Part shown: in pieces, positions 17,492 to 28,605 of the stretch | Layout of the letters: each line of letters starts with the position of its first letter | How positions within the stretch are numbered: position 1 is the stretch's first letter | Assembly (NCBI RefSeq): GCF_030766825.1 | Contig: NZ_JASFDV010000004.1 | Location: forward strand, 1-64,000 | Origin: Nocardiopsis sp. CC223A | GTDB lineage: Bacteria > Actinomycetota > Actinomycetes > Streptosporangiales > Streptosporangiaceae | DNA: 64,000 bases | Reading direction: 5' to 3' | Translations under genes and position numbers: made by a program | Notes under the pieces: generated by a model | Seen by the model: the letters and a program-made list of their open reading frames with translations, nothing else | Database searches by the model: none | Told to the model about the DNA's origin: nothing

Positions 17492-17791
17492 TCAGGTGAA
17501 CGTTCCGGGCCCCGCCGTCTCGTGGGCCGCCTGCTCGTCCCGGGCCTGCGCGAGCCGGCCCAGCACCTTGTCCCGCAGATCCAGCGGGACAGGGTCGCAT
17601 CCGCAGTGCTTGGCGACGAGCTTCTTCACCGCCTCGTCCAGCCCGTACTCCTCCAGACAGGGGTCGCACCCGTCCAGGTGCCGCCTGATCTGCTCGCAGT
17701 TGTTCTCTTCCAGCTCCCCGTCGATGTACGTGTAGAGCTTGTCGAGCACCTCACTGCACGGGGTGTCCCCGTGCCGACCCTGGCCGCTCAT
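17492..17791 (-). CDS. rsrA: Zinc-binding redox-sensing anti-sigma factor RsrA
   Basis: This 99-residue ZAS-family anti-sigma factor has the core HLDGCDPC (H38-x3-C42-x2-C45) plus Cys12 and Cys32. Together these bind zinc and form a trigger disulfide on oxidation, releasing SigR. The segment [20 protein letters not shown] is typical of RsrA/RshA. It is the second gene of the operon and overlaps the sigR stop by four bases (ATGA). It controls the thiol-oxidative stress response of actinobacteria. Confidence 0.95.
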   Translation of the reverse strand: MSGQGRHGDTPCSEVLDKLYTYIDGELEENNCEQIRRHLDGCDPCLEEYGLDEAVKKLVAKHCGCDPVPLDLRDKVLGRLAQARDEQAAHETAGPGTFT

Positions 17792-18453
17792 CGCCGATCT
17801 CCTCGATCCGACCCGTCCTGACCCCGCCCGCCCGCGGACGATCCGGAGGCGGCCGCGCCGGCCGTGGCGCGCACCGCGGGAAGGAACCCGCGGTCGACCG
17901 CGTACTCCTCCAAGAGGGACCGGAGCTGGCGACGCCCCCGGTGCAGCCGGGACATGACCGTCCCGATCGGCGTCCCCATGATCTCGGCCACCTCTTTGTA
18001 GGCGAAGCCCTCGACGTCGGCGAGGTAGACCGCGATCCGGAAGTCCTCCGGCAGTTCCTGGAGCGCCCGCTTGACGTCACTGTCGGGGAGGTGCTCCAAC
18101 GCCTCGGCCTCGGCGGACTTCAGGCCCGCCGCCGTGTGCGAGGCGGCCTGCGCCAGCTGCCAGTCCTCGACGTCCTCGGTGCCGGCCTGCTTCGGCTCGC
18201 GCTGCTTCTTGCGGTAGGAGTTGATGAAGGTGTTGGTGAGAATGCGGTACAGCCACGCCTTGAGGTTCGTCCCCTCCTTGAACTGGTGGAACGAACCGAA
18301 CGCCTTGGCGAAGGTCTCCTGGACGAGATCCTCCGCGTCGGCGGGGTTGCGGGTCATGCGCAGCGCCGCGGAGTAGAGCTGATCGAGGAAGGGAAGCACG
18401 TCCCTCTCGAAGCGCTCTTCCCGCTCCTCGGCTGTCTCCTGGCCCTGATCCAA
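17788..18453 (-). CDS. sigR: ECF sigma factor SigR (thiol-oxidative stress)
   Basis: The short form is 221 residues. Region 2 includes [39 protein letters not shown] and [20 protein letters not shown]. Region 4 includes [20 protein letters not shown] and [15 protein letters not shown]. It is nearly identical in these parts to remembered S. coelicolor SigR. The TTG at 18453 has AGGAGG nine bases upstream. An in-frame ATG at 18594, also preceded by AGGAGG, would give a 268-residue SigR-prime form with an N-terminal extension. A consensus SigR promoter lies just upstream of it. Co-transcribed with rsrA. Confidence 0.93.
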   Translation of the reverse strand: MDQGQETAEEREERFERDVLPFLDQLYSAALRMTRNPADAEDLVQETFAKAFGSFHQFKEGTNLKAWLYRILTNTFINSYRKKQREPKQAGTEDVEDWQLAQAASHTAAGLKSAEAEALEHLPDSDVKRALQELPEDFRIAVYLADVEGFAYKEVAEIMGTPIGTVMSRLHRGRRQLRSLLEEYAVDRGFLPAVRATAGAAASGSSAGGRGQDGSDRGDRR

Positions 18454-18668
18454 GCCTGTCGGCCTCCTCGCACTGGTCCCGGCTGGGAAATCCGTACCTC
18501 CAAGATACGGTTCCCCGGCCCGGGGCCGCGCATCGGCACCACGTGGCGTGGACAACGCCTCCTCGCGTTCGAGGCACGCACCGGCGATCGGCATGGTCTG
18601 GCGGTCCTCCTCGGAAAATCCCTGATGGCGGTGGAACCGGGGCCCTCCCCGGTCACGGTGTTCGGTCA

Positions 18669-18695
18669 CAACAACGGTCACCGCCCACTGATTCC
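18669..18695 (-). promoter_or_regulatory. SigR-dependent promoter of sigR
   Basis: On the minus strand GGAAT (18695-18691) is followed after exactly 18 bp by GTTG (18672-18669), matching the SigR consensus GGAAT-N18-GTT. Transcripts would start near 18662 and include the ATG at 18594, so positive autoregulation would make the longer SigR-prime. Confidence 0.8.
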
Positions 18696-18815
18696 GGACC
18701 GGGCGCGGGCCGAAGGTCCCTTCCCCGGCGGAACTTCACCGATCGGACGCGTCAGAGGAGGTGAGGCATGGCAGAGTGCGGGTAAGACCTTTTGAAGGAT
18801 GGGAGAGGAGTGCAC

Positions 18816-19631
18816 GTGCGACCGTCCTCGACTCCGGCCTCCGACCGCCCCCGGTCACCGGCGGCCCAGTTCGCCACCCCCGACCGGCTCTCCGACTACT
18901 GGCGGTTCTACTGGGCCGTCGCCGAGGCGCAGATCGCCCGCTGGCTCCCGGAGGCCCCCTCCCGGTTGCTGGACCTGTCCAGCCCGGACTACCAGGGCAC
19001 CCCGCGCGCCGTCGCCGCGGGGCACGACGTGGTCGCCCTGCTGCCCTCCATGGACTCGGCGGTGCACCGACCGCTGCGGCTGGTCAACAGGCGCGCCGCG
19101 GTGCCCCGCCCGGCCCGGCACGGGCGGCTGCGCCAGGTCGTGGGGGACGCGGCGTTCCTGCGCTTCCTGGCGGCCGAGAGCTTCGACGGGGTGATCGCCG
19201 ACAACCGCGTGCTGTCCCGGCAGCTGGCCACCGAGGAGTCGGTGGCCGAGATCGCCCGGGTGCTGCGGCCCGGCGGCCGGATCCTGCTGTGCGTCGACTC
19301 GGTGGTGCTGGGCATGGCCCTGCTCGCCGAACAGGACTGCTGGCCCGAGCTGAGCCACGCGCCCAGCGCCGACGTCCTGCTGGTGCCCTGGCCGGACGGG
19401 TCCATCACCCGCTGCTTCACCGCCGAGCAGCTCACCGACACCCTCACCGAGGCGGGCCTGGAACTGGAGTGGATCAAGCCCCGCACGGTGCTGTCGGCGT
19501 CCACGGTGGAGATGATGCTCGCCCGCGACCCGCGTTCGATGAACCGGCTGGTCGAGATGGAGCTGCGCGCCACCGAGTCCGACGACTACGTCGGCGTCCA
19601 CCTCGTCGCCGCGGCCCGCAAGCCCGGCTAG
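18816..19631 (+). CDS. Methyltransferase-like protein, degenerate SAM-binding motif
   Basis: This roughly 271-residue protein has a class I methyltransferase layout: RLLDLSSPDYQGTPRAVAAG in place of motif I, FDGVIADNRVLS, then ARVLRPGGRILLCVDSVV. The glycine-rich motif I (usually GxGxG) is missing, so SAM binding is uncertain. The C-terminal part (LTEAGLELEWIKPRTVLS) looks like a methyltransferase cap. Function is unknown. GTG 18816 is preceded by GAGAGGAG; GTG 18810 and TTG 18792 are alternatives. It is divergent from sigR. Confidence 0.75.
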   Translation: MRPSSTPASDRPRSPAAQFATPDRLSDYWRFYWAVAEAQIARWLPEAPSRLLDLSSPDYQGTPRAVAAGHDVVALLPSMDSAVHRPLRLVNRRAAVPRPARHGRLRQVVGDAAFLRFLAAESFDGVIADNRVLSRQLATEESVAEIARVLRPGGRILLCVDSVVLGMALLAEQDCWPELSHAPSADVLLVPWPDGSITRCFTAEQLTDTLTEAGLELEWIKPRTVLSASTVEMMLARDPRSMNRLVEMELRATESDDYVGVHLVAAARKPG

Positions 19632-20044
19632 GGAGTGTTCGGCGGATGCCTTCGTGCGGCTCGGCGCTTGCGCCGAGTGCCGGGAGCGGCCGTCAGACGA
19701 TCTCTGGCGAGACGACCGGCGAGGCCGGCCCGGGGGTTCGCCGTCCGAGCGCGGGCGGCGCGGTGAGAGGCGGCCTCGCGGCTCCGCTGCCTTCGTGCGG
19801 CTCGGCGCTTGCGCCGAGTGCCGGGAGCGGCCGTCAGACGATCTCTGGCGAGACGACCGGCGAGGCCGGCCCGGGGGGTCGCCGTCCGAGCGCGGGCGGC
19901 GCAGCGAGAGGCGACCTCGCGGCTCCGCGGAAGTACCGCGCCGAAGGCGCCCGTTGAGGGCGGCGGCGGGCGACGGGCGGGCCCGGAACGCTCCGCCGAA
20001 TGCGCCCTGGCGCCCGTGTGCCCGCCCCGTGCGCGCGGGGCGGG
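19632..20044. other. Gene-free stretch holding a tandem duplication
   Basis: This 413-bp gap lies between the methyltransferase-like gene and the convergent membrane protein gene. Apart from the 141-bp duplication described separately, it holds only GC-rich palindromic sequence at 19930-20040 that could terminate both transcripts. No gene is supported. Confidence 0.6.
19648..19929. repeat. 141-bp tandem duplication with internal hairpins
   Basis: The unit beginning GCCTTCGTGCGGCTCGGCGC occurs at 19648-19788 and 19789-19929 with only a few differences. Each copy contains the perfect hairpin CTCGGCGC-TT-GCGCCGAG and further GC-rich inverted repeats. It is entirely intergenic. Confidence 0.93.
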
Positions 20045-20584
20045 TCAGAGACCGGCCAGGGCCGCGACCAGTGCCGGGAGGGCGGTCAGCAGCAGCGCCG
20101 GGCCGGCGCCGACGCCGGTGGTGAAGCTGTGGGCGAGGTCCCGGCGGTCGGCCCAGCGCACGGCGAGGAACGGCCACAGGGTCAGCCACACCGCGAGCGG
20201 GTACAGCAGAACGTTGTCCAGGACCGGCGCCATCGGGAAGAAGTGCACGCCGACCACCAGGCAGATCCACGGCGCGAAGTACTCGCGGCGGCCCATCGCC
20301 AGCAGCACCAGCACCCCTGCCAGGGCGGCGCCGAACTCGATGCCGAGGATGATCAGGTACAGGGTCATCCCCGAGCCCTCGCCCAGCACCGACCCCGAGT
20401 CCCAGTTCAGCCAGGACAGCACTCCCCCGGCGACCGCCAGGAGCATGCCCACCGACGAGCCTGCGCCCAGCCACCACTTGGCCGGGCCCGCGGGGGGCCG
20501 CTCCTGGGCCCACCCGAACCAGGCGGCGGCGAAGAACCCGAAGATCGCCGTGGTCATGGTGGCGTCTCGGAGAAGGATGTCCAT
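20045..20584 (-). CDS. Integral membrane protein, about five spans
   Basis: This 179-residue hydrophobic, Trp-rich protein has five predicted spans (for example MTTAIFGFFAAAWFGW, GMLLAVAGGVLSWL, LYLIILGIEFGAALAGVLVLLA, FAPWICLVVGVHFFPMAPVL and ALLLTALPALVAALAG). I do not recognise a family with confidence. It starts 24 bp after the TetR stop on the same strand, so it may be the last gene of the phn operon or a target of the TetR protein. The start is ATG 20584; a second in-frame ATG lies nine codons in. Confidence 0.8.
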   Translation of the reverse strand: MDILLRDATMTTAIFGFFAAAWFGWAQERPPAGPAKWWLGAGSSVGMLLAVAGGVLSWLNWDSGSVLGEGSGMTLYLIILGIEFGAALAGVLVLLAMGRREYFAPWICLVVGVHFFPMAPVLDNVLLYPLAVWLTLWPFLAVRWADRRDLAHSFTTGVGAGPALLLTALPALVAALAGL

Positions 20585-20607
20585 GGGACCTCACTGATCG
20601 GGGGCGT

Positions 20608-21246
20608 CTACCCCGGCAGCCTTCCACACCCGGTTCCGTCGGCCGTGGCCGGGTCGCCCTCGGCCGGCCGGCCCGTGAGCAGGCGGACGGCGGCGCGCAT
20701 CCGCTCCAGGTGGCGGCCGTCGTCGGGGCGCACCAGGAACTGGTAGTAGGCGACACCGGACAGGAGTTCGGCGAAGGCCGACACGTCGGTGTCCCCGGGC
20801 AGGCCGCCCCGGGCGACCTCGGCGCGCAGGCGTGCCAGCAGGGGCTCGCGGCGGACGCTGACGTAACGGTCCCAGTACACCCGGCGCAGTTCGGGGCTGT
20901 TGAGGGTCTGCACCACGCGGGCCCGGATCAGGCGGAGCGCCTCGGGGTCCTCGCTCACGGTCTGGGGTCCGTACCAGACCTCCAGGTCGGCGGCGAGGTC
21001 GCCGGTGTCGGGGATGCGCGGCACCTCGCGCACGGTGTCCAGGGCCGCCGCGATCAGCTCCTCCCGGGAGTCCCAGCGGCGGTACAGGGTGGCCCGGGCC
21101 ACGCCCGCCCGCTCGGTGATGGCGGTGATGGTCACCCGCCCCGGGTCGTCGTGCTCCAGGAGCAGGCCGACCGTCGCCTCCAGCAGGGCCCGCTCGGCCG
21201 ACTCCTCGCGCGGGCGGCCTGGGCGGCGTTCGTTCCGTTCGGACAC
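20608..21246 (-). CDS. TetR/AcrR family transcriptional regulator
   Basis: This 212-residue regulator has the N-terminal helix-turn-helix VTITAITERAGVARATLYRRWDSREELI (residues about 38-65) and a C-terminal ligand domain of the TetR_C_16/11 type (PELRRVYWDRYVSVRREPLL). A basic RPGRPRE arm precedes the DNA-binding domain. It sits between the phosphatase gene (72 bp upstream) and a membrane protein gene, probably in the same transcript. GTG 21246 follows GAGAGGAA. Its ligand and operator are unknown. Confidence 0.9.
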   Translation of the reverse strand: MSERNERRPGRPREESAERALLEATVGLLLEHDDPGRVTITAITERAGVARATLYRRWDSREELIAAALDTVREVPRIPDTGDLAADLEVWYGPQTVSEDPEALRLIRARVVQTLNSPELRRVYWDRYVSVRREPLLARLRAEVARGGLPGDTDVSAFAELLSGVAYYQFLVRPDDGRHLERMRAAVRLLTGRPAEGDPATADGTGCGRLPG

Positions 21247-21318
21247 CGGGTTCCTCTCGTGGCGGTGCCGGACCCCGCCGGGGCGGGGTCCGGTCTCGGT
21301 TCGCGTGCGGGGCGCCCC

Positions 21319-22095
21319 TCACTCCTCCCCGACCAGGCGGGTGCGCAGCCGGTGGACGACGGAGTCGTCGAGTCCGGCCGCGCGCACCCCGCCCAGGGGG
21401 TCTCCCCCGTGGCGGTCCGCCGCGGTCTCCAGGAAGGCGAGCATGCTCTCGCGCGGGGCGCGGGCCATCGGGCTCTCCGCCAGCCGTCGGGCGGTCTCGG
21501 GGGACAGCCCGGCGAACGCGCCGGCGGACGCGGACAGGCGGCGGTGGAGCGCGGGGAGCGCGTCCTCGGTACGAGCGTAGTCGTCCGCGATGTGGCCGGG
21601 GTCGGCCCCCAGCGCGGTGAGGACGAGGGCCGCGAGGACCCCGGTGCGGTCCTTGCCCGCCGCGCAGTGGAAGGCGGCCGGGCGGTCGGTCACGGCGATG
21701 AGGGTCAGCAGGACGGCGAGGGCGGGCGCCGACCGGTCGGCCATGTCCGCGTAGAGGACACCGACCTCCCGCGGGTCGGCGGGCGGGGAGAGCGGGTCCG
21801 GGTCGGTGTCGACGGTCAGGGGGACGTGGTGGTAGGCGACCGCGCGGCCGGTGACCGCCGGGTCGGCGAACGGGCCACGCCCGGTGTGTGCGGCCTCGGC
21901 GGCCGAGCGCAGGTCGAGGACGTGTCCGATGCCGTGCCGGGCGCAGGCGTCCCGGACGAAGCCGGCGGGGGCGGTGGCCAGGTCGTCGCTGCGGAAGACC
22001 AGGCCGGGGCGGAGTCGTCCGCCGGGGACGGGGACCCCGCCCAGGTCGCGGAAGTTGACGGGGGCCCCGGGGGCCGGGGCGGTGGCGGTGTGCAC
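21319..22095 (-). CDS. Tyrosine/lipid phosphatase-like protein (CX5R)
   Basis: This 258-residue protein belongs to the Tyr_phosphatase3 group. The N-terminal NFRDLGGVPVPGGRLRPGLVFRSDDL is diagnostic, and the P-loop HCAAGKDRTG supplies the nucleophilic Cys and Arg. The cap region has DYARTEDALPALHRRL. Members dephosphorylate phosphotyrosine, phosphoinositides or small phosphate esters. GTG 22095 follows GGAGAA, 26 bp after the phnE stop. The link to a phosphonate/organophosphate importer suggests a small phosphorylated substrate rather than a protein, but this is inference. Confidence 0.88.
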   Translation of the reverse strand: MHTATAPAPGAPVNFRDLGGVPVPGGRLRPGLVFRSDDLATAPAGFVRDACARHGIGHVLDLRSAAEAAHTGRGPFADPAVTGRAVAYHHVPLTVDTDPDPLSPPADPREVGVLYADMADRSAPALAVLLTLIAVTDRPAAFHCAAGKDRTGVLAALVLTALGADPGHIADDYARTEDALPALHRRLSASAGAFAGLSPETARRLAESPMARAPRESMLAFLETAADRHGGDPLGGVRAAGLDDSVVHRLRTRLVGEE

Positions 22096-22121
22096 GGGCG
22101 TTCTCCGATCGGGTGCGGGGA

Positions 22122-22958
22122 TCAGGCGGTCAGCCGGGCCCGGACGGCGGCGCTGAACCGGTCGATGACGGTGACCAGCAGGACGATGCCGATCACGATC
22201 GCGAGCAGGTGTCCGAAGTCGTACAGGCGCAGGGCCGTGGTCAGCTCCAGGCCGATGCCCCCGGCACCGACCAGGCCGAGGATGGTGGCGCCGCGGACGT
22301 TGCCCTCGAACAGCAGCAGCGTGTAGGAGGTGAGCAGGGGAGCGGCCTGGGGCAGCATCCCGAAGGCGATGACCTGGCCCGGGGCGGCCCCCGACGAGCG
22401 CAGGGCGGCCACCGGACCGGGGTCGACCGCTTCGATGGCCTCGGCGTACACCTTGGCGATGGTGCCCACCGATCCCACGGTGAGCGCGAGGATCCCCGCG
22501 AAGGGGCCCAGCCCGACGGCGGAGACGAACATCAGCGCGAAGATGAGCTCGGGGACGGACCGCAGGGCGTTGAGGACGAACCGGGCCGCGAGGTAGACCG
22601 GGCGGGGCGCGATGTTGCCCGCGGCGGCGAAGCTCAGCAGCAGGGAGAGCAGGGCGCCGAGCAGTGTGCCGATGACCGCCATCTGGAGGGTCTCGACGAG
22701 CAGTTCGACGATGGTGGCGGCCTTGCCGAAGTCGGGCGGCCACATGCGGGAGAGGAAGGAGCCCATGGCGGGCGCCCCCTCGATGAGCGCGGTGGCGCTG
22801 AAGCCCGCGCCGGAGGCGGACCAGAACACGGCGGCGGCGACGATGACGGCGGTCAGGGCCCCCTTCACCCCCGGCGGCCGCCAGGGGGCGGCCAGGCGGC
22901 GCGCCTCCTCGGGCAGCCCGGTGTCCCGGGCGGGGGGCGGGGTGGTCGGGGCGGTCAC
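22122..22958 (-). CDS. phnE: Phosphonate-type ABC transporter permease
   Basis: This 278-residue permease has about six spans. The EAA-type coupling loop is ALRSSGAAPGQVIAFGMLPQ, and the PhnE hallmark ARFVLNALRSVPELIFALMF is present, as is GATILGLVGAGGIGLEL. It imports phosphonate, phosphite or a related anion together with the two upstream proteins. GTG 22958 overlaps the ATPase stop by four bases. Confidence 0.9.
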   Translation of the reverse strand: MTAPTTPPPARDTGLPEEARRLAAPWRPPGVKGALTAVIVAAAVFWSASGAGFSATALIEGAPAMGSFLSRMWPPDFGKAATIVELLVETLQMAVIGTLLGALLSLLLSFAAAGNIAPRPVYLAARFVLNALRSVPELIFALMFVSAVGLGPFAGILALTVGSVGTIAKVYAEAIEAVDPGPVAALRSSGAAPGQVIAFGMLPQAAPLLTSYTLLLFEGNVRGATILGLVGAGGIGLELTTALRLYDFGHLLAIVIGIVLLVTVIDRFSAAVRARLTA

Positions 22959-23782
22959 GGCCTCTCCTCCTCGTCGGTGCCGAACTCGGTGTCGGCCCCG
23001 TAGATCCCGCGTACCGCCGCGCGGTCCACGTCCGCGGCGGGGATGTCGACGACCACGCGGCCCTCTCTCAGGCCCACGGCGCGATCGGCGTAGCGCCTGG
23101 CCAGGGCGACGACGTGCAGGCTGACCAGGACCGGGACGCCGCGTTCGCGGGCCAGGTCGGACAGCAGGCCGAGGACGTTCCCGGCCAGGCGGGGGTCCAG
23201 GGAGGCGACGGGTTCGTCGGCGAGGATGAGCCGGGGGTCCTGCATCAGGGCGCGCGCGATGGCCACGCGCTGCTGCTGGCCGCCGGAGAGGGTGCGGGCC
23301 TGCTGCCGGGCCTGGGCCAGCAGGTCGACCCGGTCGAGCAGGGACAGCGCCCGGGTGCGCTGCTCCCGGGAGAACAGGCCGATGTGCGAGGCCGGGCCGG
23401 CCGCGTGCAGCCCGCCGGCGAGGACGTTGGCCAGGGCCGACAGCCGCGGTACCAGGTGGAAGTGCTGGAAGATGTGGCCCACGTCGGCGCGCAGCGCGCG
23501 CAGTCCGCGTCCGCGCAGGGCGGTGACGTCCCGGTCGGCCACGTGGACCCGGCCGCCGGTGACGGGGGCCATGCCGGTCAGGGCCCGCATGAGCGTCGAC
23601 TTGCCCGATCCGCTGTGGCCGAGCAGGGCGACCACCTCGCCGGGGACCAGGGTGAGGTCGACGCCGTCCAGGACCGGGGCGGTGTCGTAGACCACCGTGA
23701 GGCCGGAGACGTCGACGACCGGGGCGGGGCCGGGGGCGGTGTCCGGGCCGCCCGCCGGAACCGCGGAGTCCAGCGCGGTCAT
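22955..23782 (-). CDS. phnC: Phosphonate-type ABC transporter ATP-binding protein
   Basis: This 275-residue ATPase has Walker [10 protein letters not shown], a Q-loop in [14 protein letters not shown], the signature LSGGQQQ, Walker B LILADEP and the H-loop in [12 protein letters not shown]. The spacing [22 protein letters not shown] is characteristic of PhnC. It overlaps both neighbours by four bases (ATGA with phnD, GTGA with phnE), so the three subunits are translationally coupled. Confidence 0.92.
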   Translation of the reverse strand: MTALDSAVPAGGPDTAPGPAPVVDVSGLTVVYDTAPVLDGVDLTLVPGEVVALLGHSGSGKSTLMRALTGMAPVTGGRVHVADRDVTALRGRGLRALRADVGHIFQHFHLVPRLSALANVLAGGLHAAGPASHIGLFSREQRTRALSLLDRVDLLAQARQQARTLSGGQQQRVAIARALMQDPRLILADEPVASLDPRLAGNVLGLLSDLARERGVPVLVSLHVVALARRYADRAVGLREGRVVVDIPAADVDRAAVRGIYGADTEFGTDEEERP

Positions 23783-24657
23783 CGGATGTCCTCCAGGCTG
23801 AGGCCGACCGATTCGGCGACGGCGAGCAGCGGGGCGAAGACCTCGGGGCCGGGGTCGGCGATGACCTCCTGGCCGCCGAAGATCTGCTCCATCCCCGCCA
23901 GTCCCTCGACCCCGCCGGGCAGGCCCTCGACGATGGCGGCGCGGACCCCGGGGTCGACGTCCTCGGAGAAGACGATGGTGCCGCCGACCGGGATGGGGTC
24001 GCTCTCGGCGAGGACGACGACCTCCTCGGGGTCGATGAGCCCGGCCTCGGTGAAGGTCTCGACGAGCATGTACGAGGTGGCCGCGACGTCGACCCCGCCC
24101 TGGGAGAGCGCGAGGAGGCCGGAGTCGTGGCCGCCGGAGAAGGTCATCTCGTAGTCCTCGTCCGCCTCCAGGCCCGCCTCGGCGAGCAGGGCCCTGGGCA
24201 TGAAGTGCCCGGTGGTGGACCCGGCGTCGACGAAGGCGACCTGGTGCCCGGCGACGTCGTCGACGGACTCGATGCCGCTGTCGGCGCGGACCAGCAGGAC
24301 CGAGGCGGGGTCGTCGCCCGCCTCCCAGACCAGGCCGACGTCCAGTCCCCCGGCCTCCTGGCCGATGGCGGTGGCGAACGGGCTGAGGAAGGCGACGTCG
24401 ACGTGCCCCTGGCGCAGGGCCTCGACGACGCCCATGTAGTCGGCCGGGCTCTCGGTGGTGACCTCGCGTCCGGAGACCTCGCCGACGAGGTCGGCGAGGG
24501 GTTCGATCTGGGCGAGCTGCTCGGGGTCGTCGGTGCCCGGGGGGAAGGCGAAGACCAGGGTGTCGTCGTCCGCCGCCGGGTCGGCGGCGGAGCAGCCGGT
24601 CAGCGCGAGCGCGGACAGGGCGGCGATCAGGGTCAGGGTGCGTGGGGTGCGGCGCAT
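23779..24657 (-). CDS. phnD: Phosphate/phosphite/phosphonate-binding lipoprotein
   Basis: This 292-residue protein has a lipoprotein signal, LALTGC, followed by a PhnD-type periplasmic-binding domain. Recognisable parts are LVFAFPPGTDDPEQLAQIEPLADL, ADYMGVVEALRQGHVDVAFLSPF, the anion-binding region VAFVDAGSTTGHFMPRALL, and GGHDSGLLALSQGGVDVAAT. It delivers the oxyanion to PhnE/PhnC. The ATG at 24657 follows AAGGACGGACGGA. A 34-bp palindrome lies 55 bp upstream and could be the thiC terminator, an operator, or both. Confidence 0.9.
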   Translation of the reverse strand: MRRTPRTLTLIAALSALALTGCSAADPAADDDTLVFAFPPGTDDPEQLAQIEPLADLVGEVSGREVTTESPADYMGVVEALRQGHVDVAFLSPFATAIGQEAGGLDVGLVWEAGDDPASVLLVRADSGIESVDDVAGHQVAFVDAGSTTGHFMPRALLAEAGLEADEDYEMTFSGGHDSGLLALSQGGVDVAATSYMLVETFTEAGLIDPEEVVVLAESDPIPVGGTIVFSEDVDPGVRAAIVEGLPGGVEGLAGMEQIFGGQEVIADPGPEVFAPLLAVAESVGLSLEDIR

Positions 24658-24711
24658 TCCGTCCGTCCTTGGTGAGGGAGGGGTCGAACGGAACCAAGCA
24701 AAGCCAGAAAT

Positions 24712-24745
24712 AGTGAACCGGCAGTATCGATACTGCCGGTTCACT
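24712..24745. terminator. 34-bp perfect palindrome between thiC and phnD
   Basis: AGTGAACCGGCAGTATC is followed directly by its exact complement. On the minus strand it is 42 bp after the thiC stop, and ATTTCTGGCTTTG follows, so it can act as a thiC terminator. Perfect symmetry without a loop and its position 55 bp upstream of phnD also fit an operator. Confidence 0.6.
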
Positions 24746-24787
24746 CATGGACGTCCGGTGAACGTCCAGGTCATCGGGACCGCGGGA

Positions 24788-27566
<2,779 letters not shown>

Positions 27567-27576
27567 GCGTCCGATC

Positions 27577-28605
27577 CTACGCCGACGGCACCCGCTCCCC
27601 GCCCGTGGCATCCGAATCCGCGGGCGCTCCCGCCTCCTCCGCGTCGCCGGGACCGTTCCGGTCCGCGTCCCGGGAGCGGTCGCGCAGGGCGATCACCCCC
27701 CCGGCGGCCAGCAGCAGGCCGCCGACCGGTCCCAGCGCCCAGGGCGCCCACGAGTCCAGGGAACGCAGCAGCAGCGAGCGCACCCGGGCCTGCTCGGCGC
27801 GGCCCACGATCTGGTTCTCCCGCAGGCCCAGTTCGGCGTACAGCAGGTACACCTCGCCGGGGGCGTTCTGCGGACGCAGTGTCTCCAGCCGCGCCTCGTG
27901 GGTGTTGACGACCGTGCCGGACACCGGCTCCACCCAGTAGGTGCGCATCACCTGTACCCAGCGCCCGGCGGTGACCGTGCCCTCCGCGCCGGGGGTGAAC
28001 AGCCACGCGGGGACCTCGCGGGCCGACTCGGGCACCTGGGTCGCCGGGATCTCCTGGGTGTAGCGGCGCACGGTGATCCCGGCGACCTCGTCGGCCCCCT
28101 GGAACTCCATGACGGGCGCGGCCCGCACCTCGGCGTCGTAGAAGGGGTGGTCGGCCTCCCCCACCCCGGGGGGCCAGGAGAACACCAGCCCGGCCTGGCG
28201 GACCGCCCGGTCCCCGTTCACGTGCTCGCCGCAGCAGTTGACGGCGCGGCCGGTGCCCCGGTCGACGATGGTGCGACGGCTCCAGTGGTCGATCATCGCG
28301 CCCTCGACGACGGTGTCCACCGACATCTCCCAGGCCGACCAGTCCGGGCCGTGGGCCTGGGCGCCGACGGACGTGTTGCGGACGATCCGCACCCCGTCCA
28401 CCCACACCCACCGGGAGGTGTCCAGGTACCCGGCGCCGTCGGCGACCATCGTCACCTCGAACCGGCCCTGGGCGGGCAGCACCGCCACCCGGTCGTACAC
28501 GTACAGCGGCAGCATCGCGGCCAGGGTCAGCAGGAAGGCGCCGATCGCGGCCGGGAACGTGCCCCGGGGCAGGGGGCGCCGCCCCGCGGTGTCGTCCGCG
28601 CTCAT
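27577..28605 (-). CDS. DUF3068 (PorA-family-like) membrane-anchored exported protein
   Basis: This 342-residue protein has an N-terminal span (AAIGAFLLTLAAMLPLYVYD) and a C-terminal span (APWALGPVGGLLLAAGGVIAL) around an extracytoplasmic domain of about 250 residues. DTSRWVWVDGVRIVRN, WSRRTIVDRGTGRAVNCCGEHV and VYLLYAELGLRENQIVGRAEQARV match the DUF3068 family. The biochemical function is unknown. DUF3068 genes often accompany envelope glycosyltransferases in actinobacteria. Its ATG overlaps the stop of the AftD-like gene by four bases and follows GAGGAGG. Confidence 0.85.
   Translation of the reverse strand: MSADDTAGRRPLPRGTFPAAIGAFLLTLAAMLPLYVYDRVAVLPAQGRFEVTMVADGAGYLDTSRWVWVDGVRIVRNTSVGAQAHGPDWSAWEMSVDTVVEGAMIDHWSRRTIVDRGTGRAVNCCGEHVNGDRAVRQAGLVFSWPPGVGEADHPFYDAEVRAAPVMEFQGADEVAGITVRRYTQEIPATQVPESAREVPAWLFTPGAEGTVTAGRWVQVMRTYWVEPVSGTVVNTHEARLETLRPQNAPGEVYLLYAELGLRENQIVGRAEQARVRSLLLRSLDSWAPWALGPVGGLLLAAGGVIALRDRSRDADRNGPGDAEEAGAPADSDATGGERVPSA

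Noticed and set aside
16820-17499. Overlapping plus-strand ORFs of 112 and 114 codons with a GTGA junction
   Set aside because: Third-position GC is low, starts lack ribosome sites, and the second frame runs through the perfect terminator palindrome at 17400-17427.
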